In this document: positions 17,958 through 26,518 of the stretch, piece by piece
Numbering within the stretch: position 1 is the first letter of the stretch
Layout of the letters: each line of letters opens with the position of its first letter
Assembly (NCBI GenBank): GCA_016714365.1
Contig: JADJNH010000005.1
Span: forward strand, 2,890,501 to 2,954,500
DNA length: 64,000 nucleotides
Direction of reading: 5' to 3'
DNA from: Candidatus Vicinibacter affinis
GTDB lineage: Bacteria > Bacteroidota > Bacteroidia > Chitinophagales > Saprospiraceae
Notes under the pieces: model-generated
Told to the model about the DNA's origin: nothing
The model's database searches: none
Seen by the model: the letters and a program-made list of their open reading frames with translations, nothing else
Translations under genes and position numbers: made by a program

Positions 17958-19421
17958 TTATTTTGCCCACCAAACTTTTTCTGTGATTGCTACAAAAGCA
18001 GGTGTATTTGGGTTTACCCTTCTGGATAAATCCGGAAAAATTAACCTCTTAGGAAACTTGCCGCTAGTTACTCCTTCAATTGAATAGGTATATCTACCTG
18101 GAACGTAAGATGCATCACTTGCAGGTACATTCGAAATTCTTGGATAACCTGTTCTGTTTTGATCGAAGTAACTTTCATAGCCCTGGTTAACTGAAGCCAT
18201 CCACTTCTGAGTTATAATGGCTTCCAGTTTTTCAGCAGTTGTTCCAGAGGTTGGAAACTTATATGCGTTGTCCAACAAATTCTGAGGAGCTGTCAAACCA
18301 AACTTGGCAAAAGCATCTTTTATTCCATTGTAATAATGATTTTCAACACTTGCTCCTGTTCTAAGGGAAGCTTCAGCAAGCATGAAGTCAACTTCATCAG
18401 CTGAAAAGAAATAGAATGGAGTTGTAGCTGAAAACTTGGCTGAAGAAGGTCTTGCCCCTGGAGTGACAGAAGTCAATTCATTGAAATCACCTTGAGCCAG
18501 AGCAAAATGCCCTGCACTTCCTGGAACAAAATAAGCATCCAACCTTGGATCATTGTTAGCTTGCAGTAAGGACATCAAAGTATATGAAGCTCTGATATTG
18601 GTTGCAACATTTAGCTGCCGTACGTTATTCTCGTACAAAGGATTGGACCTGTTGGCCTCATCAATAAAAATAGAAATTGCAGCATGACCAGTTAGAAATG
18701 CAGTTCCTGAACTTAACATGTTATTGATCTTCTGAGTAGCATCTGCTGCTCTGGAACTTTCTGTTTGTCTTAACAGCATTTTTAATTTGAGCGTATTGGC
18801 AAATCTTTTCCAACTGTCAATTTGACCAGATTTATCCTGAGAGCCAAAAATAAGATCTGAAGTAACTTTCACTACCGTAGCAGCATTAAAGTCCTTGGCC
18901 AAAGCGGCATTAATTCTGGTAAACAATTCATCATAAATTGCTTCACCATCATCAAACTTTGGAGTTAGATTGGCAGAACCCTGCACAGCTTCCTTACATG
19001 GCACCTTATCATACAAGTCAGCAAGTATCTGATAGGTATAAGCTTCCAAACAAGTCGCCTGCAAATATGAATTCCATTCACCAGCAGCTGAAGATTTGGT
19101 TTTAATTTCTGCCAAATCAACCAAAGCATCGCTGTACAACTCAGACCAATCAATTTCAAAATCCTTATCGGTCAAATCATATGAATCAATATCCTTATAC
19201 TGTGAAGCAATATGACTTTGAGTCCAATGTTGGGACCATATCCCACCTAAAATAGCATAGTCTCCTCCAACAGATCCGGCAATTTGCATTTGCGCATTTG
19301 GCAACACTAAATCTGCAGGAACTTCAGTTGGGTTATTTGGATCTGTATTGACATCCAACCACTCATTACATGAGGATCCGGCCAATAATACAAAAGCGAA
19401 TAATATTAAAAACTTTTTCAT
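17958..19421 (-). CDS. SusD/RagB-like nutrient-binding lipoprotein (SusD_2 type)
   Basis: This 487-residue outer-membrane lipoprotein has lipobox GSSC at Cys18 and the CNEWLDVNTDPNNPTEVP start typical of the SusD-like_2 subgroup. SusD proteins form the lid over the SusC barrel and capture the substrate. An all-helical TPR-like core is expected, and the sequence is helix-rich with WKRFANTLKLKMLLR and FYFFSADEVDFMLAEASLR, both recurrent family motifs. The gene is 11 bp after its SusC partner. This subgroup is often linked to peptide or other non-glycan ligands, but the ligand here is unknown. Confidence 0.92.
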   Translation of the reverse strand: MKKFLILFAFVLLAGSSCNEWLDVNTDPNNPTEVPADLVLPNAQMQIAGSVGGDYAILGGIWSQHWTQSHIASQYKDIDSYDLTDKDFEIDWSELYSDALVDLAEIKTKSSAAGEWNSYLQATCLEAYTYQILADLYDKVPCKEAVQGSANLTPKFDDGEAIYDELFTRINAALAKDFNAATVVKVTSDLIFGSQDKSGQIDSWKRFANTLKLKMLLRQTESSRAADATQKINNMLSSGTAFLTGHAAISIFIDEANRSNPLYENNVRQLNVATNIRASYTLMSLLQANNDPRLDAYFVPGSAGHFALAQGDFNELTSVTPGARPSSAKFSATTPFYFFSADEVDFMLAEASLRTGASVENHYYNGIKDAFAKFGLTAPQNLLDNAYKFPTSGTTAEKLEAIITQKWMASVNQGYESYFDQNRTGYPRISNVPASDASYVPGRYTYSIEGVTSGKFPKRLIFPDLSRRVNPNTPAFVAITEKVWWAK

Positions 19422-19432
19422 GTTTTCTTCTT

Positions 19433-22400
19433 TTAATATTTAATGTTTAAAGTAATACCATAGCTACTTGTAGAAGGCCCGGTTGAAAATTCACCCAACT
19501 GGCTAGCCAAAGAAGTACCAAAAGTATTTGATTCAGGATCTACAAAGTGATTATCTGATGGAGTCCACAACAACAGGTTTCTACCCCATGCAGTTACGGA
19601 AACATTATTTATCGAACCTTTAAACCATCCTGTTGGAAGGGCGTAAGTCAAAGACACGTTTCTTAGCTTAAAAAAGGTTTTATCCAAAATGTGGTTGTAC
19701 TCATAGGATGGAGTTGCACCATAATAGGTAAAAACATCAGAACGTGAAATTGGAGTAGTATTTTCGGAAAAAGTACCATCTCCATTATCGACCACAGAAT
19801 TAGGAACTATCCAAGGTTGTCTGTCATTATATTGAGAATTCCAGGCATTACCAACAAAATAATTCAACCTTGCTGTGTAAGAATAAAATAATCCACCTTT
19901 ACGATAGTCTGCATTGGCATTTAAAGTCCAATTTTTGAATTTTAAATAGGTTCCGAAACCAGTTGAAAAATCAGGATTTATAGACCCTCTTAATACTTTT
20001 GCAGCAGATTGAAGCGGAAGACCTGTAGCAGGATTTACCACAATCTTTCCATCTGCAGTTCTTTGAACATCCGGTGTATAAATGGTTCCAACGGGTTTGC
20101 CAACTTCTGCTCTCAACTCAACATTGTAAGCATCATTTAGCAAAATGGAAGTACCTTCTGAATCACCTAAAGACAAAACTTCATTTCTGTTTCTGCTGTA
20201 ATTAAAATTAACACCCCATTCAAAATTTGTAGTCCTAACAGGAACCAAATCAATCATTGCTTCAAAACCTGCATTCTTAATTTCTCCCAAATTAATAACC
20301 TGTGAACGATATCCACTTGTTGGATCTACATCGATTTCAATTATTTGATCTTTAGTTCTTTTATCATAAACAGAAAGATCAAGACCTATTCTTCTTTTAA
20401 ACATTTGTGCTTCAACTCCAAACTCCAATTCAGAGGTGAGCTCTGGCTTCAAACTTTTATTTCCAATTCTGTCTCCAATTTCAAATGAATTAAATCCACC
20501 TATTGGGAAATTGATAAATCCAAATCCGCCTGCTCTTGCTTGAGCGGCACCATACACACTGTTGATACGGTAAGGTTGAGCATCATTTCCTGTAAAGGCA
20601 TACCCTGCTCTTAACTTAAGGAAGTCAAAATAATTGGACATTTCAAATGCATCAGAAAGTACAGCACTAACAGTAACCCCCGGATAAAAGAAAGAGTTAT
20701 TATCCTTTGGAAGTGTACTGGACCAGTCGTTTCTTCCTTGCAATCCCAAGTACAACCAATCTCTAAAGCCTAACGTGGCCATTCCAAAGACTCCAACCAA
20801 CCTTCTTTTGGTACGAGCTGTTGCCGTAACTGGCTGTGTTGTTGTGTTTGACAGATTGTAATATCCAGGAATGGATAGATTGGTAATCTCTGTAGAGAAA
20901 CTTTTAAAAGTAGTTTCATTCGCATTTTGACCTACTAATAGATCTAAATCAAGATCTTCTGTAAGGTCAAATTTATAAGCAAGGGTAAGATCGGAATTGA
21001 TTTGTCTGTTCGTGATAGTCGCCTCCGCAACTTTTCCTACTACATCATTTGCAGGATCGTTTGGCGCTCCTGCTGTGATTTTAGAAACGTTGCCATATTC
21101 GAAGATTGATCCATTGGCAAAATCACCCCCAACATTCCATTTGGCCTTAAGACCTTTCAATAATTCATATTCCAAGCCAATATTTCCAATGGTTTTATTT
21201 TCATTGTAATTATTACCCGTTTCATTCAAGATGAAATATGGATTTTGGGCATACAGAGTATGGAAATTGTCAACATTGTAGAATTTGTTCTTGTAATCCG
21301 CGTAATCTACAATTGAATGATCTCTTGGAACTTGAATAATTTCTTGCCAAATGACTTTTCCTGCTCCGGCGTCATCGCCCTGACCAGTTGCTACTGCATC
21401 TAAATCTTTCACGCTGAATATTACACCTGTATTCACTGTGAGCTTACCGAATGAGGTTCCCCCATTAAACGAAAGTGAATTTCTTACCAATTTATCGCCA
21501 TCCAATGGAACAACTCCATCATTGTTCAAATAGGTATAACCAAGTCGGAAATGAGAATTTCCATTTGAACCGCTTATACCAACAGAATGCGAAGTCTCAC
21601 GCCCTAACTCAAAGAAATCTTTTAGGTTATCATCCAACACTTTAAATGGTTTTAACAACTGGGAGTTATCCACAACATTCCCCCAAAGTCTGTCAACACC
21701 ATCTGCTCTTGGGCCCCAGGACCCATTTTCTTCGTAAGCAAACAATCCACTCCATCCCTGACCATAAGTGTTTTGTAAATGAGGAACCCTAAGAACTTGG
21801 GAAACTCCAATATTACCGGTGTATTCCACACCAAGTTTATCCTTGGATCTCTTTCCGGATTTTGTAGTGATCAATATGACCCCAGCAGCTCCTCTACTAC
21901 CATAAAGTGCAGTAGCAGCACTTCCTCTTAACACAGTTGCTGTTTCCACATCAGCCACATTCAAATCTGAAAACTGATTTCCATAGTCCGCAGACCGATT
22001 AAAATCATCATTTGGATTGTTCAGGTTTGTAATTCCGTTAATAGTTCTGTTATTAACCGGAACTCCATCGATCACAAATAATGGCTCAGTCCTCCCTGTC
22101 ACCGAGGCAAAACCTCTGATGTTGATGGAAGATGATGCCCCAGGAGAACCAGAATTGGTTTGGATTGATAATCCGGGTACTCTTGATGACAAGGCATCCA
22201 ATACGTTGGCATTTCTTGTCTGACCTAAAACAGAATTATCAACTTCAGAAGCTGCATAACCCAGGGTTTTTTTCTCCCTAGAAATACCTAAAGCTGTTAC
22301 AACTGTTTCATTAAGTAAAACACCTTCGGCTAAGGAAACATCCACCATGTTGCTTGCCCCTAAGGCAATTTCCTGAGAAACATACCCGGTGTATGTAAAT

Positions 22401-22609
22401 ACCAAAGTAGTAACGCCTTCTGGGACACTTAGGGCATAAGCCCCGTTTTCATTTGTTATGGTTCCAATATTGGTGCCCTTGGCCACCACATTTGCACCAA
22501 TAACGGCAACACCTTCTTTGTCAGTAACTGTTCCTTTCACCAAGCGTTGTGCAGACACAATACCTATAGCCATCAGGAAAAACACTGACATGAACAAAAG
22601 TTTCTTCAT
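19433..22609 (-). CDS. SusC/RagA-family TonB-linked outer-membrane transporter
   Basis: This is a 1058-residue TonB-dependent receptor. Signal peptide 1-20 is followed by a carboxypeptidase-regulatory-like domain (about 22-95, VKGTVTDKEGVAVIGANVV). The plug carries the SusC signatures SINIRGFASVTGRTEPLFVIDGVPVNN and TVLRGSAATALYGSRGAAGVI, and a 22-strand-type barrel ends SSYGITLNIKY. It imports large ligands using TonB energy together with the SusD partner downstream. There is no glycoside hydrolase, peptidase, sigma/anti-sigma pair or SusR-type regulator beside it, so the substrate cannot be inferred. Confidence 0.95.
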   Translation of the reverse strand: MKKLLFMSVFFLMAIGIVSAQRLVKGTVTDKEGVAVIGANVVAKGTNIGTITNENGAYALSVPEGVTTLVFTYTGYVSQEIALGASNMVDVSLAEGVLLNETVVTALGISREKKTLGYAASEVDNSVLGQTRNANVLDALSSRVPGLSIQTNSGSPGASSSINIRGFASVTGRTEPLFVIDGVPVNNRTINGITNLNNPNDDFNRSADYGNQFSDLNVADVETATVLRGSAATALYGSRGAAGVILITTKSGKRSKDKLGVEYTGNIGVSQVLRVPHLQNTYGQGWSGLFAYEENGSWGPRADGVDRLWGNVVDNSQLLKPFKVLDDNLKDFFELGRETSHSVGISGSNGNSHFRLGYTYLNNDGVVPLDGDKLVRNSLSFNGGTSFGKLTVNTGVIFSVKDLDAVATGQGDDAGAGKVIWQEIIQVPRDHSIVDYADYKNKFYNVDNFHTLYAQNPYFILNETGNNYNENKTIGNIGLEYELLKGLKAKWNVGGDFANGSIFEYGNVSKITAGAPNDPANDVVGKVAEATITNRQINSDLTLAYKFDLTEDLDLDLLVGQNANETTFKSFSTEITNLSIPGYYNLSNTTTQPVTATARTKRRLVGVFGMATLGFRDWLYLGLQGRNDWSSTLPKDNNSFFYPGVTVSAVLSDAFEMSNYFDFLKLRAGYAFTGNDAQPYRINSVYGAAQARAGGFGFINFPIGGFNSFEIGDRIGNKSLKPELTSELEFGVEAQMFKRRIGLDLSVYDKRTKDQIIEIDVDPTSGYRSQVINLGEIKNAGFEAMIDLVPVRTTNFEWGVNFNYSRNRNEVLSLGDSEGTSILLNDAYNVELRAEVGKPVGTIYTPDVQRTADGKIVVNPATGLPLQSAAKVLRGSINPDFSTGFGTYLKFKNWTLNANADYRKGGLFYSYTARLNYFVGNAWNSQYNDRQPWIVPNSVVDNGDGTFSENTTPISRSDVFTYYGATPSYEYNHILDKTFFKLRNVSLTYALPTGWFKGSINNVSVTAWGRNLLLWTPSDNHFVDPESNTFGTSLASQLGEFSTGPSTSSYGITLNIKY

Positions 22610-22650
22610 GTTAAGTAGATTTATAAAATGGGTTAAAAATGATTAACTCG

Positions 22651-22658
22651 CAAATTTA
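22651..22658 (-). promoter_or_regulatory. Putative -7 element of the SusC operon
   Basis: TAAATTTG on the minus strand fits TAnnTTTG, 42 bp upstream of the SusC start. The -33 element is not distinct. Confidence 0.45.
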
Positions 22659-22718
22659 TATGCTTCTTTCAATTAAAAAAGGAAATTATTAACTTTATTT
22701 TAAGCCAAGTTAAACATA

Positions 22719-22734
22719 ATATATATATATATAT
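22719..22734. repeat. (AT)8 simple repeat
   Basis: Eight tandem AT dinucleotides lie in the gap between the SusC gene and pdxJ. The tract is short and could vary in length by slippage, but it lies upstream of the putative promoter rather than in a gene. Confidence 0.7.
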
Positions 22735-22761
22735 TATAAGTTATATGTAAAACGATTAATT

Positions 22762-23478
22762 TTAATTAGATAGACGCAAAAGGTACATCTGCACTGTATT
22801 TTGCAGGCCAAAATACAATGCATCACAAACCAAGGCATGTCCTATTGAAACTTCCATTAGTCCGGCAACTTGATCTTTGTAATAGCTTAAATTTGATAGA
22901 TTCAAGTCATGACCCGCATTGAGTCCAAGTTTAAATTTCTCCGCTTCAAAAGCGGTTAATACATGAGGGGAAACGGCTGCTTGGGGATTATTAGAATAAT
23001 GAGCAGAATACAAACCTGTGTACAGCTCAATCCTGTCAGTTCCAGTTTTTGCTGCAAAATGTACCAGCTCAGGTTCGGGGTTTAAAAACAATGACACCCT
23101 TATTCCCCTATCCTTAAATTTTCGGACAATTGGTTTCAGGAATTCTAACTGATTTCTAGTATCCCAACCACTATTCGAAGTAAGAGCATCAGGAGGATCT
23201 GGCACCAAAGTAACCTGGTCAGGTGAACAACCCAATACCTGATCAATAAAATAAGGTGATGGATAGCCTTCAATGTTAAATTCTGTCTTAACTACCTCCC
23301 TCAAAAGCGGTAAATCAGAAAACCGGATATGCCTTTCATCAGGTCTTGGATGGACAGTAATACCTTGTGCCCCAAAACGTTCCAAGTCTTTTGTAACTTG
23401 GCATAAATCTGGTAAATTCGCCCCTCTTGAATTTCTAATGAGGGCAATTTTGTTGATATTTACGCTCAATCTAATCAT
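22762..23478 (-). CDS. pdxJ: Pyridoxine 5'-phosphate synthase
   Basis: This 238-residue TIM-barrel enzyme condenses 3-amino-2-oxopropyl phosphate with deoxyxylulose 5-phosphate, the last ring-forming step of DXP-dependent vitamin B6 synthesis. Seen: RLSVNINKIALIRNSRG at the start, the ITVHPRPDERHI loop, GYPSP, VTLVPDPPDA, VSLFLNPEP, RIELYTG and NAGHDLN. I use the ATG at 23478; an in-frame ATG ten codons earlier (23508) would overlap the divergent gene and adds non-conserved residues. Only 5 bp separate it from the divergent CPBP gene. Confidence 0.95.
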   Translation of the reverse strand: MIRLSVNINKIALIRNSRGANLPDLCQVTKDLERFGAQGITVHPRPDERHIRFSDLPLLREVVKTEFNIEGYPSPYFIDQVLGCSPDQVTLVPDPPDALTSNSGWDTRNQLEFLKPIVRKFKDRGIRVSLFLNPEPELVHFAAKTGTDRIELYTGLYSAHYSNNPQAAVSPHVLTAFEAEKFKLGLNAGHDLNLSNLSYYKDQVAGLMEVSIGHALVCDALYFGLQNTVQMYLLRLSN

Positions 23479-23483
23479 AAAAA

Positions 23484-24371
23484 ATGGATTCTTTGCATAA
23501 AAATACATTTAAAAATCTTCTTAGCCTTTTGGTCCTTGTTTTTCTGGGATTCATGTTATTTCAATTCTTATTACTGGTACTTGAACTTATAAAAGGGCAA
23601 TCTTACGAGACTTTGACTGAAAATCCTCAAATTATAATTGACAGTTATCAGGGGAAAGATCTGCTAATTCTCCAAATGCTGAGTCATGTATTTGCTCTTA
23701 TACTACCAGCACTTGCCTTAAGTTTATGGAAAAGAGAGGTAGGCCATTCACTCAGCCCATCTTCTCCAACGATTGCAAATCTATGGTTGAGTTTATTTTT
23801 TTTCTTTGCTTGCATTCCATTAGTAACCTTATCAGCGCATCTAAATCAACTTATTCCATTACCGGATTGGATGAGCCAGACAGAAGACAAATTAAGTGAT
23901 TTGATAAAAAGAATGCTTTCAATGAATTCAATGTCTGATCTACTGGTAGCAATCATTGTAATTGGTGTTGTTCCGGCAATTGGAGAGGAGTGGATCTTCA
24001 GAGGAATTATCCAATCCCAGCTTAGAAGAATATTCCCTAGTTCCTGGGTACATATTTTACTCAGCGCATTGATTTTTTCAGCCATTCACTTACAATTTGA
24101 AGGATTTTTACCCCGATTCTTATTGGGAGCAATTCTTGGCTTCGTTTATCGGATTACCGGTCATTTATTATACCCAATGCTCCTACACTTTATATTTAAT
24201 TCAAGCCAGGTTATGACGGTCTATTTTCTTGGGCCGGAGGCAATAGACCAATTGGACAAGCCTTCAGGTTCGGGAATTATGATTTGGATCTATGGTATTG
24301 GTTCAGCTATTCTTGCAACATTTATTGGATCTCGAATGATCCAATCACAAAACCAAAACACCTATGCTTAA
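23484..24371 (+). CDS. CPBP-family intramembrane glutamic endopeptidase
   Basis: This is a 295-residue multi-span membrane protein of the CPBP/Abi (CAAX-protease and bacteriocin-processing) family. Catalytic motifs are in place: Glu168-Glu169 with Arg173 (GEEWIFRG), His202 (FSAIHLQFEGF), and His235/Asn239 (MLLHFIFNS). At least seven hydrophobic segments are visible. Bacterial members cleave peptides inside the membrane; the substrate here is unknown. It overlaps cdsA by 8 bp, so it is probably translated with the phospholipid genes. Confidence 0.88.
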   Translation: MDSLHKNTFKNLLSLLVLVFLGFMLFQFLLLVLELIKGQSYETLTENPQIIIDSYQGKDLLILQMLSHVFALILPALALSLWKREVGHSLSPSSPTIANLWLSLFFFFACIPLVTLSAHLNQLIPLPDWMSQTEDKLSDLIKRMLSMNSMSDLLVAIIVIGVVPAIGEEWIFRGIIQSQLRRIFPSSWVHILLSALIFSAIHLQFEGFLPRFLLGAILGFVYRITGHLLYPMLLHFIFNSSQVMTVYFLGPEAIDQLDKPSGSGIMIWIYGIGSAILATFIGSRMIQSQNQNTYA

Positions 24372-25185
24372 AAGAAGTATTACCGGATTAATATTTGGAG
24401 TTTTAGTTATTTCCTCTTTGCTATATAACTTTTGGAGTGCAGCTATTTTACTGCTGATAATACTTTTTTTTAGCTTACGTGAATGGAACCTCCACTTTAA
24501 TAAAAGTTCAAATCCTATAAAAACAAGCTTGCTAATTTTCTCATTGTCTATATTTTGTGGAATTGCATTTTTTTTAACCATGATTCCGGAATTAGGATAT
24601 TTTGCTTTTTGGATTTCCGGAATTTCAATTTTCTATATTTTCCTAATTCTTTATTTGGTCTTCTGGAAAAAAGAATCATCCTTATCTTGGACAACACCCT
24701 CAAGTGGTTTTATGTATGTGGTATTACCCTTAATTGCTGCAATGTTGTATTTAAGTAAGGATTATAACAATTCTAAATATTGGATTCTTGGATTCATCAT
24801 TATGAACTGGAGTAATGATACTTTTGCTTATTTCACGGGAAAGATTTTTGGCAAAACACCTTTAGCGCCTTCCATTTCACCAAATAAAACCTGGGAAGGA
24901 TCTGCCGGTGGATTGATTGGTTGTGTACTGGCTGCATTTTTATGCAATCATTTCCTGTTTCATTCAGGTTTTGAATTTTGGAAAATCATATTATTGGGTG
25001 TTTTGATTTGCGTAACGGGTTCTTTTGGAGACTTATTCGAGTCTTCACTTAAACGCGCTGTAGGAATAAAAGACAGCGGCAATATTTTACCAGGGCATGG
25101 TGGATTTATGGATCGCTTTGACAGTTTCTTTTTCATCATTCCAACTGGGATATTTCTTGTAGGTTTGCTTACTCATTTAAAATAA
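24364..25185 (+). CDS. cdsA: Phosphatidate cytidylyltransferase (CDP-diglyceride synthase)
   Basis: This 273-residue integral membrane enzyme makes CDP-diacylglycerol from phosphatidate and CTP. The C-terminal signature is complete: SFGDLFESSLKRAVGIKDSG followed by LPGHGGFMDRFDS. Several membrane helices fill residues 5-210. It overlaps the CPBP gene by 8 bp and lies 5 bp upstream of psd, which acts later in the same pathway (phosphatidylserine to phosphatidylethanolamine). Confidence 0.96.
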   Translation: MLKRSITGLIFGVLVISSLLYNFWSAAILLLIILFFSLREWNLHFNKSSNPIKTSLLIFSLSIFCGIAFFLTMIPELGYFAFWISGISIFYIFLILYLVFWKKESSLSWTTPSSGFMYVVLPLIAAMLYLSKDYNNSKYWILGFIIMNWSNDTFAYFTGKIFGKTPLAPSISPNKTWEGSAGGLIGCVLAAFLCNHFLFHSGFEFWKIILLGVLICVTGSFGDLFESSLKRAVGIKDSGNILPGHGGFMDRFDSFFFIIPTGIFLVGLLTHLK

Positions 25186-25190
25186 ATATC

Positions 25191-25847
25191 ATGTACATTC
25201 ATAAGGAAGGATTTAATTGGATTATTGGCACACTCATTTTTTATATTGTATTAATCTTTTGCCTCAATTATTTTTCCAGTATTTTGTTGTGGCCGGTAGC
25301 CATTGTATTTGGGATTTTATTTTTACTTATTGTCAATTTCTTCAGAAACCCTGAACGGATTATTAAAGTAAAAAACAATGCGCTTGTTTATGCCCCTGCT
25401 GACGGGAAAGTAGTTGTGATTGAAGAGACTTTTGAAGGAGAATATTTTAAAGATCAACGAAAACAGATTTCTGTATTTATGAACCCTTTGAATGTCCATG
25501 TCAATCGCTATCCTATTGGAGGTGTTGTGAGTTATTCAAAATATCATAAAGGAAAGTACCTTGTAGCATGGCATCCTAAGTCATCTACTGAGAATGAAAG
25601 GACCACCGTAGTAATTAAACGAGCAGATGGTACAGAAATCCTAATGAGGCAAATTGCAGGAGCCTTGGCTAAAAGAATATGCAACTATGCGAAAGAAGGA
25701 GATCAGGCAGAACAAGGGGGAGATATGGGATTTATAAAATTTGGATCAAGAGTTGATTTGTACTTACCTCTGAATTCCAAAATCTTAGTTGATATAAACC
25801 AAAAAGTAGAAGGAAATCTGGATATTCTTGCAGAAATTATTGGGTAA
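25191..25847 (+). CDS. psd: Phosphatidylserine decarboxylase proenzyme
   Basis: This 218-residue short-form decarboxylase yields phosphatidylethanolamine. Two N-terminal membrane helices (about 10-52) precede the catalytic part. The Asp-His-Ser set is present: Asp71 (APADGKV), His103 (NVHVNR) and Ser186 (KFGSRVDLYLP). Self-cleavage between Gly185 and Ser186 would create the pyruvoyl cofactor. The linked cdsA supports the role. The 3' gap contains no clear terminator. Confidence 0.95.
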   Translation: MYIHKEGFNWIIGTLIFYIVLIFCLNYFSSILLWPVAIVFGILFLLIVNFFRNPERIIKVKNNALVYAPADGKVVVIEETFEGEYFKDQRKQISVFMNPLNVHVNRYPIGGVVSYSKYHKGKYLVAWHPKSSTENERTTVVIKRADGTEILMRQIAGALAKRICNYAKEGDQAEQGGDMGFIKFGSRVDLYLPLNSKILVDINQKVEGNLDILAEIIG

Positions 25848-26380
25848 TCCCCATTATTTGAGTGTTTTAGAATGACGAGTTAACCATTATTATTAAGGTC
25901 TTTTGAATTCTCAGCAGCCTGCACGACAAAAAAATCTTCCTGGTTTCAAAATTGCATTTTAAATGATTATTATTGCTGTACTTGCTGTCAAACAAGATTT
26001 AATATAGGGATATTTGATTCCTATTGTATATCACGCAAATATTAAGAAAATTAAATACACTCCTTCTTTTACATTTATAGATAATGGGGTATTAGATTTT
26101 GTGTTAAAAAATAAATCCTGATTTATAATACCACGCTGATCTTTTAAAAATTAGATTTATGTATGGCTTAAGACCTATGAGTCAATATTTAGATATAGAG
26201 AATTTAATATTTGTAACCATCTATAAATATTTAACTCTCCCTTTGTGCGTAGTTAAAAAAATGCAATGTAGCTTCCGATTACAAATTAATTATTCTTAAA
26301 AAAGTATCCACATCCTTAAAACTCCACTTAAAATGCAATGACCAGTACTGTGTATAATTACCATCTCATTTCCCACACAA
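25848..26380. other. Non-coding AT-rich region downstream of psd
   Basis: About 530 bp between two convergent genes holds no reading frame with recognisable content, no tRNA and no clear repeat, apart from two copies of AAAATGCAATG (about 26258 and 26330). I see no other structure. Confidence 0.5.
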
Positions 26381-26416
26381 TAAAAATAAATAAGCCGCTT
26401 TACGCGGCTCATTTAT
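26381..26416 (-). terminator. Terminator of the T9SS cargo gene
   Basis: On the minus strand ATAAATGAGCCGC pairs with GCGGCTTATTTAT (one wobble) around a 5-nt loop, then TTTTTATT. It is about 100 bp beyond the stop of the 826-residue secreted protein. Confidence 0.75.
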
Positions 26417-26518
26417 CTAACATTAATCAGAATAAAACGGGTTATAATAAAACAGGGATTAATTCTTTAACTTCTATATTTTATATTATTTAGTACAACT
26501 AGTTAGCCTCAGCAAATT

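Noticed and set aside
23479..23508. Ten-residue extension of pdxJ
   Set aside because: It overlaps the divergent CPBP gene start, and the conserved MIRLSVNINK start fits the ATG at 23478.
25848..26380. Decayed gene in the gap after psd
   Set aside because: I could not recover a protein-like frame in any of the six readings, and no motif was recognisable.
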